Source of the DNA: RGIG995 sp045652445
GTDB taxonomy: Bacteria > Bacillota > Clostridia > Oscillospirales > UBA644
Reading direction: 5' to 3'
Assembly: GCA_045652445.1 (NCBI GenBank)
Contig: JAZRUJ010000010.1
Location: forward strand, 1-28,737
Length of the DNA stretch: 28,737 bases
Below, piece after piece: positions 25,741 through 28,737 of the stretch (position 1 is the first letter of the stretch; the number at the start of each line of letters is the position of its first letter). Made by a program: the position numbers and the translations under genes. Under the pieces are notes generated by a model that saw only the letters and a program-made list of their open reading frames with translations, ran no database searches and was not told where the DNA came from.

Positions 25741-25863
25741 ATGAATGTTCTAAAATACAGGCGAGCAAAAATGAGATCCGCTTCTGTTAACCAGGATGGA
25801 ATAACTACAGCCTTAGTAGAATTCGCTAAAGTTATTAAAACTGTGATAGATGCAGATCGCTAA
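25741..25863 (+). CDS. 40-residue peptide of unknown function
   Basis: A short open frame starts at an ATG placed 10 bases after a perfect AGGAGG. That is the best ribosome binding site in this part of the island, and it supports real translation. The product begins MNVLKYRRAKMRSASVNQ and ends VIKTVIDADR. The N-terminus is basic, and the second half (about 20-37) could form an amphipathic helix. There is no signal peptide or Cys. It is divergent from the recombinase gene and convergent with the transposase gene. It could be a small regulator, a toxin peptide or an orphan leader peptide; I do not recognise it. Confidence 0.55.
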   Translation: MNVLKYRRAKMRSASVNQDGITTALVEFAKVIKTVIDADR

Positions 25864-25986
25864 TCTAATTGAGATTGAAAAGTGAATGTACAAGAGTTAA
25901 ACATGAAATGATAAATACATTTGATATAAAATAGATTGAAGACCAAAGAAAATCAATGGATAGTTATAAAAATAATTGTAAAACAT
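25864..25986. other. AT-rich spacer without a recognised feature
   Basis: Between the peptide gene and the transposase terminator. I looked for an insertion-sequence terminal repeat matching 27634-27800 and found only an 8-base AATTGAGA coincidence. No promoter or open frame with a ribosome binding site is seen. Confidence 0.4.
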
Positions 25987-26020
25987 AGAAAACCCCCGAC
26001 GGAATCAATCCGCCGGGGGT
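25987..26020 (-). terminator. Hairpin terminator overlapping the transposase stop codon
   Basis: Arms ACCCCCGACGG (25992-26002) and CCGCCGGGGGT (26010-26020) have one A/C mismatch, a G-U pair in the minus-strand RNA. They enclose a 7-base loop and are followed on the minus strand by TTTTCT. The transposase TGA stop (26007-26005) lies in the loop, so the last codons are part of the stem. Confidence 0.75.
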
Positions 26021-27633
26021 CTCTCTTTTACCTTGATTTTAAAATGGCCTGCTTTGATTTCTTCCAAGTCCTCGTCAGAGATATCATAATGCCGCCCTTC
26101 ACCCAAAAGACGGTAGATTATCATATCAATATCCGGACGTTCCAGAAGTTGAGAAATCACGCTCCACCGAGAAATGGATTTGTATTTCTTTAGTCCGCAC
26201 TCTTTACAAATTTCGAAAAGCTGGTATTTTGGAAGGTCGAACAGATATGCACGCCTATCAAAATTTTTAAATCCGTCCTCCTCGTCAAATTTGAAGTATT
26301 TGTTTCCGGTTGCCTCCCGAGCTTTCTTCGTCTCTGCTTTGAGTTGTGAGACGTAGCGCCCTGAGGGTTTTTGCAGATTCACAGGCTGGTTCTTTACATC
26401 CTGTATGGTGTAATTCTCCCGAAGCTTTAGAATATCAAGAAAAATCAGTTCAGCATCTTTGGTTGAGCTGGGATAATGCCCATGATCTACAGTCCAATTT
26501 TTAACGTAAGTGAAATATCCAATATAATCTTGCAGGTATTTCGTGCTGACGTTAATTTTATCCCCATTGATCATTTTCTTGATGTCAGAGTGCAGTTGAT
26601 TCACTCTACCTAAGCTCAATCCATTTACAGTCTTTAGGTCTTGAAATTCATCGAAGGTAAGAGATCCTCGGTTGCAGATTTTATCAATCAATTCAGCATT
26701 ATATAAACGCCGCAGAATGGATTGATTTTTCTTTTTTACTTCAGTCGACAACTTATTCCCTGTTATATAACCGTTTTTCTCCAGGACACTTAAGTAATTC
26801 GAAGGTTTGATGTAGTGAGGAATATTGAATAGTTGAGAATAGTGCAAATATGTATTATTTGCGTCACTGCAGAGATACGACGGAGAAACGAGATGTTCCT
26901 CAAATTGCTCAATGAATTGCTCCGGTGTCAATTTTCCAAGTCCGCTGACCTTACAAACACAATGACCGGTATTGTCGATTGCGGTTGTGACGGTTGCAAA
27001 TTCCGGACCCAGTACTCCAAGCTTGGATGGAACACGTCCATATCGTGCAATTCGATCTTCTCCTTTGATGTTGCTTACCAGATTGCGGCTTCCCTTTTGT
27101 GATTCGCGGATAAAAGTTTCATCCACTTGTATGACTCCTGTCAGCTTCGGCATTGGGTGAGATGCCATTGCATGAATCAGTTTCATTCTCCACAACCACA
27201 CAGTTTTAGAGTCAATGCCATTACAGTCAAAATCTTGCTCCAACATATTTACCGTTCGTTGTATGGAAGTATTGTTCAAGGTCTCTTGCAAAACCTTAAT
27301 CCAAATATCCCAATGCCAACGAGTTTTCTCTAAAATGGTTCCGGTAAAACGAGTGAACTTGATTCCGCACGCAGTACACTTAAAAACCTGAATGCCCGTC
27401 GTCCGTTTGCCGCTCTTCGTAATAATAGAAGAACCGCACGCTGGACAAACAGAATTGATTCCAAGGTTTTCAAGGCGTAGCTGCAAATCTTCTGTGGTAA
27501 TTAACTTCAATTCGTGTTCAAAGTTTTCACCATTGTTTGCCGCATAATTGCGAACAAGAACTGCAAAGTTCTTATAGGGAAGTTCTTGAACAGCCTTTAA
27601 TAAATGCTCGTAAGAAAGAGTTGTTTTAGCCAT
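26005..27633 (-). CDS. IS1595/ISXO2-like transposase with insertion and extra C-terminal region
   Basis: The 542-residue protein has an N-terminal zinc ribbon (Cys63, Cys66, Cys86, Cys89) followed by a helical region. An ISXO2-type DDE nuclease core follows, with Asp171 in IQVDETFI and Asp257 in LCSDANNTY. The third catalytic position appears to be the Asn near 345 in LGRVNQLHSDIK, since Asn variants are known in IS1595. About 88 residues separate it from the second Asp, more than usual. The C-terminal 160 residues are additional and unrecognised. IS1595 transposases are typically about 300 residues. GGAGG precedes the ATG. No terminal inverted repeats were found, so it may be a degenerate or atypical element. 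Confidence 0.82.
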   Translation of the reverse strand: MAKTTLSYEHLLKAVQELPYKNFAVLVRNYAANNGENFEHELKLITTEDLQLRLENLGINSVCPACGSSIITKSGKRTTGIQVFKCTACGIKFTRFTGTILEKTRWHWDIWIKVLQETLNNTSIQRTVNMLEQDFDCNGIDSKTVWLWRMKLIHAMASHPMPKLTGVIQVDETFIRESQKGSRNLVSNIKGEDRIARYGRVPSKLGVLGPEFATVTTAIDNTGHCVCKVSGLGKLTPEQFIEQFEEHLVSPSYLCSDANNTYLHYSQLFNIPHYIKPSNYLSVLEKNGYITGNKLSTEVKKKNQSILRRLYNAELIDKICNRGSLTFDEFQDLKTVNGLSLGRVNQLHSDIKKMINGDKINVSTKYLQDYIGYFTYVKNWTVDHGHYPSSTKDAELIFLDILKLRENYTIQDVKNQPVNLQKPSGRYVSQLKAETKKAREATGNKYFKFDEEDGFKNFDRRAYLFDLPKYQLFEICKECGLKKYKSISRWSVISQLLERPDIDMIIYRLLGEGRHYDISDEDLEEIKAGHFKIKVKERPPAD

Positions 27634-27802
27634 TTTTTACCTCCAAACAGAACTATATTCCTCACTATAAGTATGTCTGAAAGTATACTCTCTCAATTTT
27701 ACCGAACTGTTAAAAATTCATAAATATTCATCAAAATCCGACTTATGCACGAATTTTAAGTTAGCACTCGATTATTGGAATATATAACAAAAAAGCAGAC
27801 CC
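27634..27802. other. AT-rich spacer upstream of the transposase and of mreB
   Basis: This stretch holds the ribosome binding site of the leftward transposase gene next to its start. Minus-strand TATACT and TATAGT boxes lie at 27670-27700 but lack a good -35. No terminal repeat, tRNA or open frame is evident. The composition change to core chromosome occurs around here. Confidence 0.4.
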
Positions 27803-27831
27803 TTGACAATCGGACGGAAATATTATATAAT
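27803..27831 (+). promoter_or_regulatory. mreB promoter
   Basis: TTGACA (27803-27808), a 17-base spacer and TATAAT (27826-27831) match consensus exactly. The predicted leader to the ATG at 27885 is about 47 bases. Confidence 0.93.
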
Positions 27832-27884
27832 ATAATGTAGAACACACATCAAGACCTATCGTTTTTTTAGGAGCATTTAAGAAT

Positions 27885-28737
27885 ATGGGATTTTTTACCA
27901 AAGACATCGGCATTGACCTTGGCACCGCCACCGTGCTGATCTACGTAAAAGGCAAGGGGATCGTTCTTCGGGAACCTTCTGTGGTCTCTCTGGACCGAGA
28001 TACGGGCAGAGTGCTGAAAGTGGGACAGGAAGCCTTGGATATGCTGGGCAGAACTCCCGACAATATCGTCACCCTCCGCCCCTTACAGGACGGAGTTATT
28101 TCCGACTACGAAACCACCGAAAAAATGCTGAAATATTTTATTCGCAAGGCAAACGGCCGTTCCTTGATCAAGCCCAACGTTATTGTCTGCGTTCCCTCCC
28201 GAATCAACGAGGTGGAAGAACGGGCGGTACGGGACGCTACCCGGTACGCGGGGGCAAGATGGGTGGAATTGATCGAAGAACCCATGGCGGCGGCTTTGGG
28301 GGCAGGGATCGACATTTCCAAGCCTCGGGGCGTTATGGTCATTGATATCGGGGGCGGGACTGCCGACGTGGCGGTCATATCCCTGAACGACGTGGTCGTT
28401 TCCGAATCGGTGAAATGCGGGGGCGACAAATTTGACGACGCCATCGTCCGGTACGTCCGTAGAGAGCACAACGTCATTATCGGTCAACGGACGGCAGAAG
28501 ATATTAAAATCAAGATCGGTTGTCTGTCTCCCCGGCCGGAAAAATTGTCCATGACCGTTCGCGGTCGCTGTGTTACTTCCGGACTTCCCAAAGAAATTAC
28601 CATTTCTTCTCCGGAAGTTATGTCCGCATTGTTAGAACCCGCCAAAAGCATCGTCGAAGCGGTACACGACGTTCTCTCCCGTACAGCCCCGGAATTGATC
28701 TCCGATATTGCGGAAAGTGGCATCAGCCTCACCGGAG
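27885..28737 (+). CDS. mreB: MreB/Mbl-type rod-shape actin homologue (3' end outside the window)
   Basis: The first 284 residues of an actin-fold ATPase that polymerises under the membrane and guides cell-wall synthesis in rod-shaped bacteria. Visible family motifs are phosphate-1 DIGIDLGTATVLIYVKGKGIV (begins at about 7), LREPSVVSLD, the RPLQDGVISDYE loop near 66-77, VCVPSRINEVEERAV, EEPMAAALGAGI and phosphate-2 DIGGGTADVAVISL near 158. AGGAG (27869-27873) precedes the ATG by 11 bases. MreB and Mbl paralogues cannot be told apart confidently here. It is the first core gene after the island; the reading frame runs off the right edge. Confidence 0.93.
   Translation, partial: MGFFTKDIGIDLGTATVLIYVKGKGIVLREPSVVSLDRDTGRVLKVGQEALDMLGRTPDNIVTLRPLQDGVISDYETTEKMLKYFIRKANGRSLIKPNVIVCVPSRINEVEERAVRDATRYAGARWVELIEEPMAAALGAGIDISKPRGVMVIDIGGGTADVAVISLNDVVVSESVKCGGDKFDDAIVRYVRREHNVIIGQRTAEDIKIKIGCLSPRPEKLSMTVRGRCVTSGLPKEITISSPEVMSALLEPAKSIVEAVHDVLSRTAPELISDIAESGISLTG

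Noticed and set aside
25596..27700. Similar TCTGAAA-GT-TA-CTCT stretches near 25596 and 27676, and AATTGAGA near 25869 matched in inverted form near 27700, as possible insertion-sequence ends or island att sites
   Set aside because: The matches are short and gapped (8 bases exact, or about two thirds identity over 25 bases), with no target duplication. That is within chance for AT-rich DNA.

Overview
The window looks like a chromosomal segment of a Gram-positive, Clostridia-type Firmicute. The evidence is strong AGGAGG-type ribosome binding sites, sigma-A promoters of near-consensus sequence with 17-base spacers, a UPF0237/UPF0210 gene pair, a DUF4080-type radical SAM gene, and a feoA-feoB operon with a small Cys-rich partner gene. 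Species cannot be read from the sequence alone.

Region 1 (1 to about 14220) is ordinary chromosome of moderate GC. It holds the 5' end of a leftward 16S rRNA gene with its promoter, a leftward B12-binding radical SAM gene, and a rightward Ig-like-repeat lipoprotein. Next comes a rightward four-gene operon: argS, an orphan solute-binding lipoprotein, a UPF0237 ACT-domain protein and UPF0210. A leftward iron operon (feoA, feoB, 52-residue Cys-rich membrane protein) follows, with a perfect 16-base palindrome just downstream of a consensus promoter. The region ends with a rightward cytoplasmic GH78 alpha-L-rhamnosidase-type gene. Most units end in clear intrinsic terminators.

Region 2 (about 14300 to 27700) is an accessory island, visibly more AT-rich. 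Its core is a leftward seven-gene operon (24333 down to 14465): a TerY-like vWA protein, a PP2C phosphatase, a toxin-like protein, a small immunity-like protein, a membrane-anchored Ser/Thr-kinase-like protein with an extracytoplasmic domain, a large HerA/DUF87-type ATPase, and a tail-anchored Ig-like (Big_2) protein. The vWA, phosphatase and kinase genes form a TerY-P phosphorylation triad, a module proposed in the literature to act in stress response or phage defence. Here it is joined to a DNA-translocase-type ATPase and a putative toxin/immunity cassette.

The most exciting feature is how this operon appears to be switched. Its only obvious promoter (TTGACA, 17 bases, TATAAT, extended -10) lies in a 233-base segment bounded by two inverted copies of a 28-base dif-like recombination site. 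The two copies share an identical 18-base core and the same 6-base spacer, TATTGA. A complete 279-residue tyrosine recombinase lies immediately beyond, and its stop codon is inside the right-hand site. This is the layout of an invertible promoter, so the operon is probably phase-variable: ON in the orientation given, and OFF after inversion, when the promoter would instead fire antisense into the recombinase gene.

The island continues with a 40-residue peptide gene with a strong ribosome binding site and an IS1595/ISXO2-like transposase with a large insertion and no recognisable terminal repeats. Core chromosome resumes at a consensus promoter driving a rightward mreB-type gene that runs off the window end.
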